Shown one piece after another: positions 7,219 through 15,707 of a stretch of DNA of 64,000 nucleotides (positions are counted from its first letter, which is position 1; every line of letters starts with the position of its first letter). This DNA is from Ectopseudomonas mendocina (GTDB lineage: Bacteria > Pseudomonadota > Gammaproteobacteria > Pseudomonadales > Pseudomonadaceae), in assembly GCF_007049795.1 (NCBI RefSeq), contig NZ_SCFY01000010.1:1-64000 (forward strand). Direction: 5' to 3'. The notes under the pieces were generated by a model. The model saw only the letters and a list, made by a program, of their open reading frames with translations. It had not been told where the DNA came from and made no database searches. The position numbers and the translations under genes are program-made.

Positions 7219-9096
7219 ATGAGCAAAAACCTACAGTTTAGCCACAAGATTCTACTCGCAGCCTCACTGGTGGTGATTGCCGCCTTCTCGCTGTTCACCC
7301 TTTACAACGATTACCTGCAACGCAACGCCATCCGCGACGACCTGGAAAGCTATCTGCATGAAATGGGCAACGTGACCGCCAGCAACATCCAGAACTGGCT
7401 ATCCGGACGCATCCTGCTGGTAGAAAGCGCTGCGCAATCGATCAGCAACGATAGCGAGCCGGATCGTGTGGTCAAACTGCTGGAGCAGAAGGCGCTAACC
7501 TCTTCCTTCGCCTTTACCTATCTGGGCACCGAAAGCGGCGGTTTCACCATGCGCCCGGACGAACAGATGCCCGCCGACTATGACCCTCGCACCCGCCCCT
7601 GGTACAAGGACGCCCTGGCCGCCGGCGGCACCACCCTTACCGAGCCTTATGTCGATGCTGCCACCGGCGAGCTGATCATCACCATCGCAACTCCGGCCAG
7701 GCCGGCTGGTGTGGTAGGCGGTGACCTGAGCCTGCAAACCCTGGTCAACATCATCAACGCGCTGGACTTCGACGGTATCGGCTATGCCTTCCTGATTAGC
7801 GCCGATGGCAAGATCTTGGTGCACCCGGACAAGAGCCTGGTGATGAAAAACCTCAAAGACATCTACCCGCAGAACACGCCGAGCATCAGCAAAGCCTTCA
7901 GCGAAGCCACGCTGGACGGCGACACTCGCATTCTCACCTTCACCCCGGTCCAGGGACTACCCTCGGTCAATTGGCATGTAGGTCTGTCGGTAGACAAAGC
8001 CAAGGCCTACTCGATGCTCAGCGATTTTCGCGCCTCAGCCATCGTTGCCACGGTGATTGCCGTGGTGCTGATCATTGTCCTCCTCGGCCTGCTGATCCGC
8101 GTGTTGATGCAACCACTGAACACCATGGGCAAAGCCATGGAAGACATTGCTCAGGGTGAAGGTGACCTGACCAAGCGCCTGGCGATTCAGTCCAACGACG
8201 AATTTGGCGCCCTCGCCAGCTCCTTCAATCGCTTCGTCGAGCGCATCCACAGCTCCATCCGTGAAGTGTCATCGGCCACCATACAAGTCAATGAAGTGGC
8301 CAAGCTGGTGGTCAATGCCTCCAACTCGTCGATGGCCAACTCCGACGAACAGGCCAGCCGCACCAACAGCGTGGCTGCGGCGATCAACCAGCTCGGCGCG
8401 GCTGCACAGGAAATCGCGCGCAACGCCGCCGATGCCTCGAATCAGGCATCGGATGCCCGTCATCAGGCAGAAGACGGCGGCAAGGTGGTGCAGCAGGCGA
8501 TCCGTTCGATGAGCGAGCTATCGAACAAGATCAGCGATGCCTGCGCCAAGATCGAGATGCTCAACAGCAAGACCGTGGACATCGGCCAGATTCTCGAAGT
8601 GATCAAGAGTATTTCCCAGCAGACCAACCTGCTCGCACTCAACGCCGCCATCGAGGCGGCTCGTGCCGGCGAAGCGGGGCGCGGTTTTGCCGTGGTGGCC
8701 GACGAGGTGCGCAACCTGGCGCACCGTACTCAGGAATCGGCGCAGGAAATCGAGAAGATGATCGAGGAGCTGCAGGTCGGATCGCGCGAGTCAGTCACCA
8801 CCATGACCGAAAGCCAGCGCTACAGCGAAGAAAGCGTGGACATCGCCAACCAGGCCGGCGAACGATTGGGCACGGTGACCGCCCGCATAGGCGAGATCGA
8901 TGGGATGAACCAGTCGGTGGCCACTGCCACCGAGGAACAGACCTCGGTGATCGAATCACTGAACATGGACATCATCGAGATCAACACCCTCAACCAGGAA
9001 GGTGTGGAGAACCTGCAGGCCACCCTGCGTGCCTGCGGCGACCTTGAGCAACAAGCCGTGCGCCTCAAGCACCTGGTCGACAGCTTCCGCATCTGA
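7219..9096 (+). CDS. Methyl-accepting chemotaxis protein, dCACHE amino-acid receptor type (PctA/PctB-like)
   Basis: A 625-residue transmembrane chemoreceptor with TM1 at about residues 11-31, a periplasmic double CACHE domain (about 35-275), TM2 near 277-300, HAMP, and a signalling domain whose hairpin tip is near [21 protein letters not shown]. In PctA-type receptors amino-acid ligands are held by an Arg, Trp, Tyr, Tyr and two Asp. The matching residues here are R126, W128, Y129, Y144, D146 and D169. I chose the ATG at 7219 because it begins the conserved [16 protein letters not shown] segment. No methyltransferase-docking pentapeptide is visible at the C-terminus. Binding of amino acids is inferred. 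Confidence 0.9.
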   Translation: MSKNLQFSHKILLAASLVVIAAFSLFTLYNDYLQRNAIRDDLESYLHEMGNVTASNIQNWLSGRILLVESAAQSISNDSEPDRVVKLLEQKALTSSFAFTYLGTESGGFTMRPDEQMPADYDPRTRPWYKDALAAGGTTLTEPYVDAATGELIITIATPARPAGVVGGDLSLQTLVNIINALDFDGIGYAFLISADGKILVHPDKSLVMKNLKDIYPQNTPSISKAFSEATLDGDTRILTFTPVQGLPSVNWHVGLSVDKAKAYSMLSDFRASAIVATVIAVVLIIVLLGLLIRVLMQPLNTMGKAMEDIAQGEGDLTKRLAIQSNDEFGALASSFNRFVERIHSSIREVSSATIQVNEVAKLVVNASNSSMANSDEQASRTNSVAAAINQLGAAAQEIARNAADASNQASDARHQAEDGGKVVQQAIRSMSELSNKISDACAKIEMLNSKTVDIGQILEVIKSISQQTNLLALNAAIEAARAGEAGRGFAVVADEVRNLAHRTQESAQEIEKMIEELQVGSRESVTTMTESQRYSEESVDIANQAGERLGTVTARIGEIDGMNQSVATATEEQTSVIESLNMDIIEINTLNQEGVENLQATLRACGDLEQQAVRLKHLVDSFRI

Positions 9097-9112
9097 CTCT
9101 GTCGACAACAAG

Positions 9113-9132
9113 AAGGGCGCCGCGGCGCCCTT
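9113..9132. terminator. Hairpin terminator between the chemoreceptor and the convergent 9138-9317 gene
   Basis: Perfect inverted repeat AAGGGCGCC / GGCGCCCTT (9113-9121 and 9124-9132) with short A/T flanks, between convergent genes. Confidence 0.6.
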
Positions 9133-9137
9133 CCTGT

Positions 9138-9317
9138 TTATCGCTCGTGCTCAGGCTTGTCCTGGGTCTGCTCCTGCAACTGGCGCCACAGCTCGGCCGC
9201 ATCGGCGAACTCGGTACCATCCTCTTCGCTCAATGCATCAGGGTCGTAACGCCGCACGCAGCCTTCCCCCAGCGTCGGGGGGGCCTTGGAGGTCGCCTTG
9301 TCCAGCGGATCACTCAT
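9138..9317 (-). CDS. Small hypothetical protein (59 residues)
   Basis: The minus strand from 9317 to 9138 reads MSDPLDKATSKAPPTLGEGC and ends DKPEHER before TAA, 59 residues in all. AGGAGAGG sits seven bases upstream of the ATG, and the start is only 11 bp after the stop of the CBS-domain gene, so it is translated from the same mRNA. The product is acidic and soluble with one cysteine and no recognised domain. It is a likely real short gene that length cut-offs would miss. Confidence 0.65.
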   Translation of the reverse strand: MSDPLDKATSKAPPTLGEGCVRRYDPDALSEEDGTEFADAAELWRQLQEQTQDKPEHER

Positions 9318-9328
9318 TGCCCCTCTCC

Positions 9329-9754
9329 TTAACCGACGCTCAGTTCACCCTGCTCATGCTGGGCGAATTCCTTGACGGCACGAAGCACGTCATGACGACT
9401 GATCTGACCGATCAGACGGCCGCTCTCGATCACCGGCATGCGCCGACGCCGCCCCCGCAGAAAGCGTTCTGACAGCTCGATGATGTCCGCCTCCGGGCTC
9501 ACCGTCTCGACTTCGGTGGTCATGTAGGTGCTGACGGTACCGCCAACAGCTTCGTAGTAGGCACCGGAGAGAATGCCACGCAAACAGTCACCCTCCGACA
9601 GCAAGCCAATCAGGTGGCCTTGAGAATCGACCACCGGAGCCCCGGAAATACGGTGCTCCAGCAATCGATTGATGGCGGTGAACAGATCAGTATCCGACCT
9701 GAAGGTCACCAGATGGCGAGTCATGTAGTCGCGCACCTTGATGGACTTGAGCAT
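9329..9754 (-). CDS. CBS-domain protein (tandem CBS pair)
   Basis: A 141-residue cytoplasmic protein consisting almost entirely of two CBS motifs (about residues 6-65 and 75-130), which typically form a Bateman module binding adenosyl nucleotides. The start at 9754 (MLKSIKVRDYM) has AGAGGAGAA just upstream; an earlier in-frame ATG at 9790 is not supported. It lies 45 bp downstream of purU on the same strand and 11 bp upstream of the 59-residue gene. No fused catalytic domain is present, so a regulatory role is inferred and the partner is unknown. Confidence 0.85.
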   Translation of the reverse strand: MLKSIKVRDYMTRHLVTFRSDTDLFTAINRLLEHRISGAPVVDSQGHLIGLLSEGDCLRGILSGAYYEAVGGTVSTYMTTEVETVSPEADIIELSERFLRGRRRRMPVIESGRLIGQISRHDVLRAVKEFAQHEQGELSVG

Positions 9755-9799
9755 GGGCGTTCTCCTCTGACGTGCATCGGGCCGGCCCACGCAGCAAGA

Positions 9800-10651
9800 T
9801 CAGTCGAACACCACCGTCTTGTTGTCGTGCACCAGCACTCGGTCTTCCAAGTGATAGCGTAGCCCACGCGCCAGCACCATCTTCTCCACGTCCTTGCCCA
9901 GACGCACCATTTCCTCGATGTCATCGCGATGGGTCACGCGTACCACGTCCTGCTCGATGATTGGGCCGGCATCCAGTTCTTCGGTCACGTAGTGCGAGGT
10001 GGCGCCAATCAGCTTCACGCCACGCAGCGAGGCCTGGTGATAGGGCTTGGCGCCGACGAACGAGGGCAGAAAGCTGTGGTGGATATTGATCACACGCTGA
10101 GAGAACTCGGCACACAGCGCCGGCGGCAGGATCTGCATGTAACGCGCCAGGACGATGACATCGGCCTGATGTTCTTTAACCAGCCGCTCCACCTCGGCGA
10201 AGGCCGGTGCCTTGTCCTTCGGATCGACCGGAACATGGAAGTACGGAATGCCGTGCCACTCGACCATGCTGCGCAGATCGTCATGGTTGGCGATCACACA
10301 GGGAATCTCGCAGTCGAGTTCATTGCTGTGCCAACGATGCAGCAGATCGGCCAGGCAGTGCGACTCGCGGCTGGCCATCAGTACCACGCGCTTTTTCTGC
10401 GCCGAATCGGTGATGCGCCACTCCATGGAGAACTCACGGGCAATCGGCGAGAACGCCTGCTTGAAACCATCCAGATCGAACGGCAGCGAGTCGGCACGGA
10501 TTTCGTGGCGCATGAAGAACCAGCCGCTCTGTGTATCGGAGTGGTGACTGGCTTCGGTAATCCAGCCGTTATAGGTGGCAAGGAAATTACTGACTTTGGC
10601 AACGATACCGACGCGGTCAGGGCAGGAGATGACTAATCTGAACGTACGCAT
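9800..10651 (-). CDS. purU: Formyltetrahydrofolate deformylase
   Basis: A 283-residue enzyme that hydrolyses 10-formyl-THF to THF and formate, balancing one-carbon pools. It has an N-terminal ACT domain (about residues 3-80, starting RLVISCPDRVGIVAKV) and a formyltransferase catalytic domain (about 90-280). The catalytic signatures are INIHHSFLPSF with its Asn/His pair and the Asp of EELDAGPIIEQD. The start at 10651 matches the usual 280-285-residue length; a longer in-frame start at 10786 would add an unsupported 45-residue leader. It is transcribed away from mvaT, next to which it also lies in P. aeruginosa. Confidence 0.93.
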   Translation of the reverse strand: MRTFRLVISCPDRVGIVAKVSNFLATYNGWITEASHHSDTQSGWFFMRHEIRADSLPFDLDGFKQAFSPIAREFSMEWRITDSAQKKRVVLMASRESHCLADLLHRWHSNELDCEIPCVIANHDDLRSMVEWHGIPYFHVPVDPKDKAPAFAEVERLVKEHQADVIVLARYMQILPPALCAEFSQRVINIHHSFLPSFVGAKPYHQASLRGVKLIGATSHYVTEELDAGPIIEQDVVRVTHRDDIEEMVRLGKDVEKMVLARGLRYHLEDRVLVHDNKTVVFD

Positions 10652-10869
10652 AACTAAAACCCCAATGGCGGCGCAAAAGTCGGCCATTCTAACGATATGG
10701 CGAAAAAACTGCAGCAGCCACGCACCTGCAACAGCCCGCGACTGAGCACCTAGAAACGCACTATTTGAGCGCACGGAAAACTTCATGACCTAGTTGCTGT
10801 AGCCAATTTAACTTAAGCCAGAACGACACATAGGGTTGCATTGCATTTCGGTAATTTTGTGGCCTGCTG

Positions 10870-10898
10870 TTTACTTGTTATAAGTGCGTGACTATTAT
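10870..10898 (+). promoter_or_regulatory. Probable sigma-70 promoter of mvaT
   Basis: TTTACT (10870-10875) and TATTAT (10893-10898) are separated by exactly 17 bp in an AT-rich stretch, 48 bp upstream of the mvaT start. This is the best consensus-like promoter I saw in the window. The AT-richness would also suit self-binding by MvaT, which is known to prefer such DNA. Confidence 0.6.
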
Positions 10899-10946
10899 TG
10901 GATCACTGTTTACTACCACAGATTTATTCACGCCAAGGTAATGCCC

Positions 10947-11321
10947 ATGTCGCTGATCAACGAATACCGCAACATCGAAGAAAGCATCAAAGAGCTCCAA
11001 GAGCGTCTGAAGAACATGTCGCAAGACGACAAGCTGAAGAAAGAGCTGGAATTCGAAGGCAAACTACGCACCCTGATGGGCGAATATCAGAAGTCGCTGC
11101 GCGATATCATCGCCCTGCTCGACCCTGAAGCCAAGACTGCCAAAGGCGTTCGTGCAGCCAAGCCTGCCGTCATCAAGCGCGCACGCAAGGTCAAGCAGTA
11201 CAAGAACCCGCATAGCGGCGAAGTGATCGAAACCAAAGGCGGCAACCACAAGACGCTTAAAGAGTGGAAAGCCAAGTGGGGCTCCGACGTAGTCGAAGGT
11301 TGGGCCACTCTGCTGGGCTAA
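10947..11321 (+). CDS. mvaT: H-NS-family transcriptional silencer MvaT
   Basis: A 124-residue xenogeneic silencer of the Pseudomonas MvaT family. The N-terminal coiled-coil (about residues 1-60, LQERLKNMSQDDKLKKELEF) mediates dimerisation and higher oligomers. The C-terminal DNA-binding domain (about 80-124) contains the conserved YKNPHSGEVIETKGGNHKTL and LKEWKAKWG segments that contact AT-rich minor grooves. The start at 10947 matches the conserved MSLINEYR N-terminus, with AAGG eight bases upstream. It is monocistronic, with its own promoter and a strong terminator. Function by family is secure. Confidence 0.96.
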   Translation: MSLINEYRNIEESIKELQERLKNMSQDDKLKKELEFEGKLRTLMGEYQKSLRDIIALLDPEAKTAKGVRAAKPAVIKRARKVKQYKNPHSGEVIETKGGNHKTLKEWKAKWGSDVVEGWATLLG

Positions 11322-11338
11322 CTCCTTAGCGACACCCA

Positions 11339-11364
11339 AAACGCCAGCCATGCTGGCGTTTTTT
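11339..11364 (+). terminator. Rho-independent terminator of mvaT
   Basis: 9-bp stem AACGCCAGC / GCTGGCGTT with loop CAT, followed by a run of Ts, about 18 bp after the mvaT stop. Confidence 0.85.
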
Positions 11365-11513
11365 ATTGCCGATGTTTTTCGGAAGTAGCCGCTCCGGGTA
11401 ATTGCTTGCATTAGCAGTAATGCTGAACGAAAAGTTCCCGCATCCCGATTTTTCTTACAACGCACAGAAACGGCCATCGCCCCGCGCATTGCCCCGGCGG
11501 CCTACTGTCCGCT

Positions 11514-12962
11514 TTAAACGCCAGCGGGATTGATAGCGAAACGCGCCTGCAGCGCCCGTGCATACGTCTGCCACTGCTGCAAAAGTTGCAATTGGCTTGG
11601 GCTGCAGTCAGCGCGCAACTGCTCCAACGCTGCGTGAAATTGCGTCAGTGTATTGGGGGCACCGAACTCCGGATCGTTCAGACGCTGCCGGCAGAACTCT
11701 GCCCAGCGCTGAGATTCAGCCGCTGACAGACTGGCGGGAAAATTGCGCGCGCGATAACGAAACAACAACTCTGGCAGCCGGGCATCATCGAATGGCCACT
11801 TTTTGTCGTTGGCCAATGCATCGGGTTGAGCGTTACGCACCTGCTCACACAAACGACGGTCACGGTCACCTATAAACCCATCATACAGCTGTTGCTCGGG
11901 GTCGTTACTGCCCGCGAAAGCCTCTTCACGGTAAATGACCGCTAACTTGTCCTGCCAAAGCGGCTGTTCATTTTTCAACACTTCGACATTGCGCTCACAA
12001 CTCGACCAGTCCAGCTGCAAACGCTGTCGATCCGCCTCGCGCAGCACCGAAAGCGGCGCCACGACCGGACAGCGATTGATGTGCAGCAGCTTCAGCGGCA
12101 CCGGCAACTCGCCCTCGGCGAGATCCTCACGGCGCGTGTAGAGACGACTACGCAGCGTATCGGCATCCAGATTCAGCAAGGGCGACGGATCGGCCTGCAG
12201 GTCACAGACGATCAGCGCATTGCGGTTGCGAGGATGCCAAGCCAAGGGCAACACGGGCGCCAGATAATGACGTGCCGCAGAGAAGCGTCCGGAAATGTGC
12301 AACAGCGGCTGCAGCAGGCGAATCTGATCCAGCACTCGCTGCTTGCTGCGCAGTTGGTAGAGAAAGTCGTAAAGCTTTGGCTGACGCTCACGCAGCAGCC
12401 GTGCCAAGCCAATAGTGGCGCGCACATCGGACAGAGCGTCGTGCGCCTGACCATGATCGATGCCATTGGCCTGGGTCAGGCGCTCCAGCTTGAGCGAGAC
12501 CCGGCCCTCTTCCTCAGGCCACTCGATGCCTTCGGGACGCAGCGCATAGGCCGTACGCACGAGATCGATCAGGTCCCAGCGGCTGTTGCCGCCCTGCCAC
12601 TCGCGCGCATAGGGGTCGAAGAAGTTGCGATAGAGGCTGTAGCGCGTCACTTCGTCATCGAAACGCAAGCTGTTGTATCCGGCGCCGCAGGTGCCCGGTG
12701 CCGAGAGCGCGGCATGCACGCGGGTCATGAACTCGCCTTCGTCAAGCCCCAACTGTTGCAGGCGCTGCGGATCGATACCGGTCACCAGGCAGGCAGCCGG
12801 ATGCGGCAGGATATCGTCACTGGGCCGACAGTAGATGTTCAGCGGCTCGCCGATCTCGTTGAGCGCCTCGTCGGTACGGATGCCCGCCACCTGCAGCGGA
12901 CGATCACAACGCGGATTGATACCGGTGGTCTCGTAGTCGTACCAGAAGATGCTGGAAGTCAT
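11514..12962 (-). CDS. sbcB: Exodeoxyribonuclease I
   Basis: A 482-residue 3'-5' single-strand DNA exonuclease of the DEDDh class. Asp9 and Glu11 are seen in FWYDYETTG, and the Exo III motif HDALSDVRATI supplies the His/Asp pair near residues 181-186. The exonuclease domain is followed by the SH3-like and C-terminal helical regions typical of ExoI (total length close to the 475 of E. coli). The enzyme acts in mismatch repair and suppression of RecBC defects. It is convergent with mvaT. The start ATG at 12962 fits the family N-terminus. Confidence 0.95.
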   Translation of the reverse strand: MTSSIFWYDYETTGINPRCDRPLQVAGIRTDEALNEIGEPLNIYCRPSDDILPHPAACLVTGIDPQRLQQLGLDEGEFMTRVHAALSAPGTCGAGYNSLRFDDEVTRYSLYRNFFDPYAREWQGGNSRWDLIDLVRTAYALRPEGIEWPEEEGRVSLKLERLTQANGIDHGQAHDALSDVRATIGLARLLRERQPKLYDFLYQLRSKQRVLDQIRLLQPLLHISGRFSAARHYLAPVLPLAWHPRNRNALIVCDLQADPSPLLNLDADTLRSRLYTRREDLAEGELPVPLKLLHINRCPVVAPLSVLREADRQRLQLDWSSCERNVEVLKNEQPLWQDKLAVIYREEAFAGSNDPEQQLYDGFIGDRDRRLCEQVRNAQPDALANDKKWPFDDARLPELLFRYRARNFPASLSAAESQRWAEFCRQRLNDPEFGAPNTLTQFHAALEQLRADCSPSQLQLLQQWQTYARALQARFAINPAGV

Positions 12963-13143
12963 TGGCGGCTCCGTACCCGAGGCAAAATTGCTGCCAGTCT
13001 ATCATTCACCTCCGGCCTCGCCGCTGCCGGCAAAAGCATGAACCAGCGCACAGGCGCCGCATGAGCGGACGCACTGCACTTGAGAAAAATGCTGTAACCA
13101 TTAGCATTGGCGCTCCTCTAGCACTCTGTACAAGGACGCAACC

Positions 13144-13902
13144 ATGAGTGACGCGATCACCCCCAATCCCTATGCCGCCCCCACCAGCGACCTGCAACAA
13201 GTGCCGTCCAACCAGGTACCGAGCATCGAAGAAGCCCTAGCACGCGGCTATGACTTCAACATCGGCGACCTGCTGAGCGAGTCCTGGAGCAAGGTCAAGG
13301 GCACCAAAGGCATCATCATCGGTGGCTTCCTGGTGTTCTACGTGGTGCTTCTGGCAGCCACTTTCATCCTCGGCGGCGTAGTGGGCATCTTCGGCGCGCT
13401 GAGCGATAGCATCGCCCTGATGTTCATCGGCGAGATTCTGATTTCGCTGCTGGCATCGGCCCTGGCCTACCCCTTCATGGCCGGCATCAACATGGTTGGC
13501 ATTCGCCGCGCCGCCGACCAGCCGCTGAACTTCAACGAAATCTTCAGCCACTTCGGCCGCACCGTGCCGCTGATCATCACCGCCGTGGTGATGATGCTGC
13601 TGATCTACCTCGGCATGATCCTGCTGCTGATCCCCGGCATCTACCTGGCTGTGGCCTATCTGTTGGCCATTCCGCTGGTGGTCGAGCGTGGTCTGTCGCC
13701 CTGGCAGGCACTGGAAGCCTCGCGCAAGGCAATCACTCAGCACTGGTTCAAGGTCTTCGGCCTGTTCCTGCTGCTCGGCCTGATCGTCATGGTCAGCGCC
13801 ATCCCGCTGGGTATCGGTCTGGTGTGGAGCATTCCGCTGATGGTCGTGGCCATGGGTGTGCTGTATCGCACCATCTTTGGCGTACTGCCTGCTGCCCAAT
13901 AA
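13144..13902 (+). CDS. Multi-pass membrane protein of unknown function
   Basis: A 252-residue protein with a soluble, Pro-rich N-terminus (residues 1-50, MSDAITPNPYAAPTSDL) followed by about five or six hydrophobic helices between 58 and 245. The N-terminal NPYAAP motif is a recurring feature of uncharacterised bacterial membrane proteins with glycerophosphoryl-diesterase-like or DUF975-like membrane domains. The fold resembles that group only loosely. It lies about 100 bp before the RDD gene on the same strand, separated by a hairpin, so it may be a separate unit. Function not assigned. Confidence 0.75.
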   Translation: MSDAITPNPYAAPTSDLQQVPSNQVPSIEEALARGYDFNIGDLLSESWSKVKGTKGIIIGGFLVFYVVLLAATFILGGVVGIFGALSDSIALMFIGEILISLLASALAYPFMAGINMVGIRRAADQPLNFNEIFSHFGRTVPLIITAVVMMLLIYLGMILLLIPGIYLAVAYLLAIPLVVERGLSPWQALEASRKAITQHWFKVFGLFLLLGLIVMVSAIPLGIGLVWSIPLMVVAMGVLYRTIFGVLPAAQ

Positions 13903-13927
13903 GGCCAGCCAATAAGTCGACGTGACT

Positions 13928-13947
13928 CGGGCCAGTTCGCTGGCCCG
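13928..13947 (+). terminator. Possible terminator hairpin after the 13144-13902 gene
   Basis: 8-bp perfect stem CGGGCCAG / CTGGCCCG closed by a TTCG tetraloop, but with only a weak T-rich tail. Confidence 0.5.
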
Positions 13948-14004
13948 GTTGCGTTCGTGGCCCGCTGCTCGCTAGCATCGGGCTTTCCTTGATGCAGTCC
14001 GCCG

Positions 14005-14730
14005 ATGCCCTCACGCTCAAGCGCCAGCTTTTCATCCCCACTGCCGCCCCTGGATACTCGCTATCAGGTCGAAACGCCGGAAGGTATCGATCTGCATCTG
14101 CGACCAGCCGGGCTGGTCCCGCGCGCCCTGGCGTTCGCCATCGACCTGGCCATTCGCGGCCTGATCCTCAGCGCGACGTTCATTGTGCTCGGCCTGCTTG
14201 GTCAGTTCGGCATGGGCCTGGGCACCATCCTGCTGTTTCTCGTGACCTGGTGGTACATGGTGCTGTTCGAGGTGCTCAACCAGGGCCGCTCTCCCGGCAA
14301 GCAGATGCTTGGCCTACGCGTGGTGCACGATGACGGCACGCCCATCGGCTGGGCCGCATCGCTGACACGCAACCTGCTGCGCTTCGTCGATATTTTGCCG
14401 TTCGGTTACACCCTGGGCATCATCAGTTGCCTTAACCACCCCGCCTTCAAGCGCCTTGGCGATATCGCTGCCGGCACGCTGGTGGTCTATCGCGATGCAC
14501 CACTGAGTAAACCGCTACTCGCCGACGCAGAGCCACTGCCAGCGCCCTTCCCGCTCAACCTTGACGAGCAGCGCGCCGTCCTCGGTTTTGCCGAACGTGG
14601 CGGGCAACTCTCCGCAGCGCGCCGCGCCGAACTGGCGGCGCTGCTGGCCGAGCCACTGCAAGTGCCTGCCGAACAGGCCGAACCGCGCCTCAACGGCATC
14701 GCACGCGGCCTGCTGGGAAGTGCACCGTGA
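14005..14730 (+). CDS. RDD-family membrane protein, first gene of a six-gene operon
   Basis: A 241-residue protein with an RDD domain (about residues 35-170). Its signature positions are visible as RALAFAIDLAIR, then NQGRSPGKQMLGLRVV, and FKRLGDIAAGTLVVY. The RDD domain brings two or three helices; the C-terminus (170-241) is soluble and helical. RDD proteins are poorly characterised; some act as Na+/H+ antiporters. The gene begins the block RDD / SpoIIM / DUF4129 / DUF4350 / MoxR / DUF58, in which every junction overlaps. It overlaps the next gene by 4 bp (GTGA). Function in the operon is unknown. Confidence 0.85.
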   Translation: MPSRSSASFSSPLPPLDTRYQVETPEGIDLHLRPAGLVPRALAFAIDLAIRGLILSATFIVLGLLGQFGMGLGTILLFLVTWWYMVLFEVLNQGRSPGKQMLGLRVVHDDGTPIGWAASLTRNLLRFVDILPFGYTLGIISCLNHPAFKRLGDIAAGTLVVYRDAPLSKPLLADAEPLPAPFPLNLDEQRAVLGFAERGGQLSAARRAELAALLAEPLQVPAEQAEPRLNGIARGLLGSAP

Positions 14731-15707
14731 AACAGAGCCTGTTCGAAAGTCGCCACCAGCCGGATTGGGATGCCTTCAACAGCCAACTCGAGGCGCTTGA
14801 GCGCGGCAAGTCCAAAACGCAGTCCTACCATGACTTCGCCGCCAGCTACCGGCAGCTTTGCCAGCATCTGGCGCTGGCTCAGGCGCGCGGCTACAGCAGC
14901 CACCTGATCGACCAGTTGCAGCAACTGGCGATGCGCGGCCACCAGCAGTTCTACCGCCATCGCAGCCACCTTGGCGCGCAGATGATCCGCTTTCTGTTCG
15001 GCGGCTTCCCGCGCCTGGTACGTAGCGAGTGGCGCAGCGTGTGCGTGGCCAGCCTGCTGTTCTTCGGCAGCCTGGCATTGATGGGGCTGCTGACCTATCT
15101 CTATCCCGAGCTGATTTTCAGCCTGGTCAACCCCGATCAGGTCAGCGAAATGGAAGGCATGTACGATCCCGACGCGCGACGCCTCGGCCGCTTCAGCGAA
15201 CGCGGTTCGGGCGACGACTGGGTGATGTTCGGCTTCTACATCATGAACAACATCGGCATCGCCTTTCAGACCTTCGCCAGCGGTCTGCTGCTGGGTCTCG
15301 GCAGCCTGTTCTTCCTGCTCTTCAACGGCCTGATGATCGGCGCAGTGGCCGGCCACCTGACGCGCATCGGCTATGGCGAGCCGTTCTGGTCTTTCGTCAT
15401 CGGTCATGGTGCCTTCGAGCTGACCGCCATCGCCCTGGCAGGCGCAGCCGGTTTCAAGCTCGGCTGGGCGCTGCTCGCCCCCGGCCGCCTGCCCCGTGGC
15501 GAGGCTTTGCGCTTGGCCGCAGGCAAGGCGATACAGCTGGTGGCCGGGGTGATCCTGTTCCTGCTGCTGGCCGCGTTCATCGAGGCGTTCTGGTCATCCA
15601 CCACATTCGCCAGCCCGAATATCAAGTACGCCGTCGGTGCCGGGCTCTGGGCACTGGTGCTGAGTTATCTGTTGTTGGCCGGGCGGAGGCAGCATGCGCC
15701 TGACTGA
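14727..15707 (+). CDS. SpoIIM-family (stage II sporulation protein M-like) membrane protein
   Basis: A 326-residue protein whose start is a GTG at 14727 inside the GTGA overlap with the RDD stop. The N-terminal 95 residues are soluble and helical. Residues about 105-320 form a SpoIIM/DUF95-type membrane domain with five or more helices, including the typical NNIGIAFQTFASGLLLGLGS and FVIGHGAFELTAIALAGAAG segments. No sporulation genes are expected in this host, so the name reflects domain similarity only. It is translationally coupled to both neighbours. It probably forms a membrane complex with them, inferred from context. Confidence 0.85.
   Translation: MKQSLFESRHQPDWDAFNSQLEALERGKSKTQSYHDFAASYRQLCQHLALAQARGYSSHLIDQLQQLAMRGHQQFYRHRSHLGAQMIRFLFGGFPRLVRSEWRSVCVASLLFFGSLALMGLLTYLYPELIFSLVNPDQVSEMEGMYDPDARRLGRFSERGSGDDWVMFGFYIMNNIGIAFQTFASGLLLGLGSLFFLLFNGLMIGAVAGHLTRIGYGEPFWSFVIGHGAFELTAIALAGAAGFKLGWALLAPGRLPRGEALRLAAGKAIQLVAGVILFLLLAAFIEAFWSSTTFASPNIKYAVGAGLWALVLSYLLLAGRRQHAPD

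Noticed and set aside
10652..10786. Longer start for purU at 10786
   Set aside because: Would add 45 residues with no family similarity and no ribosome binding site.
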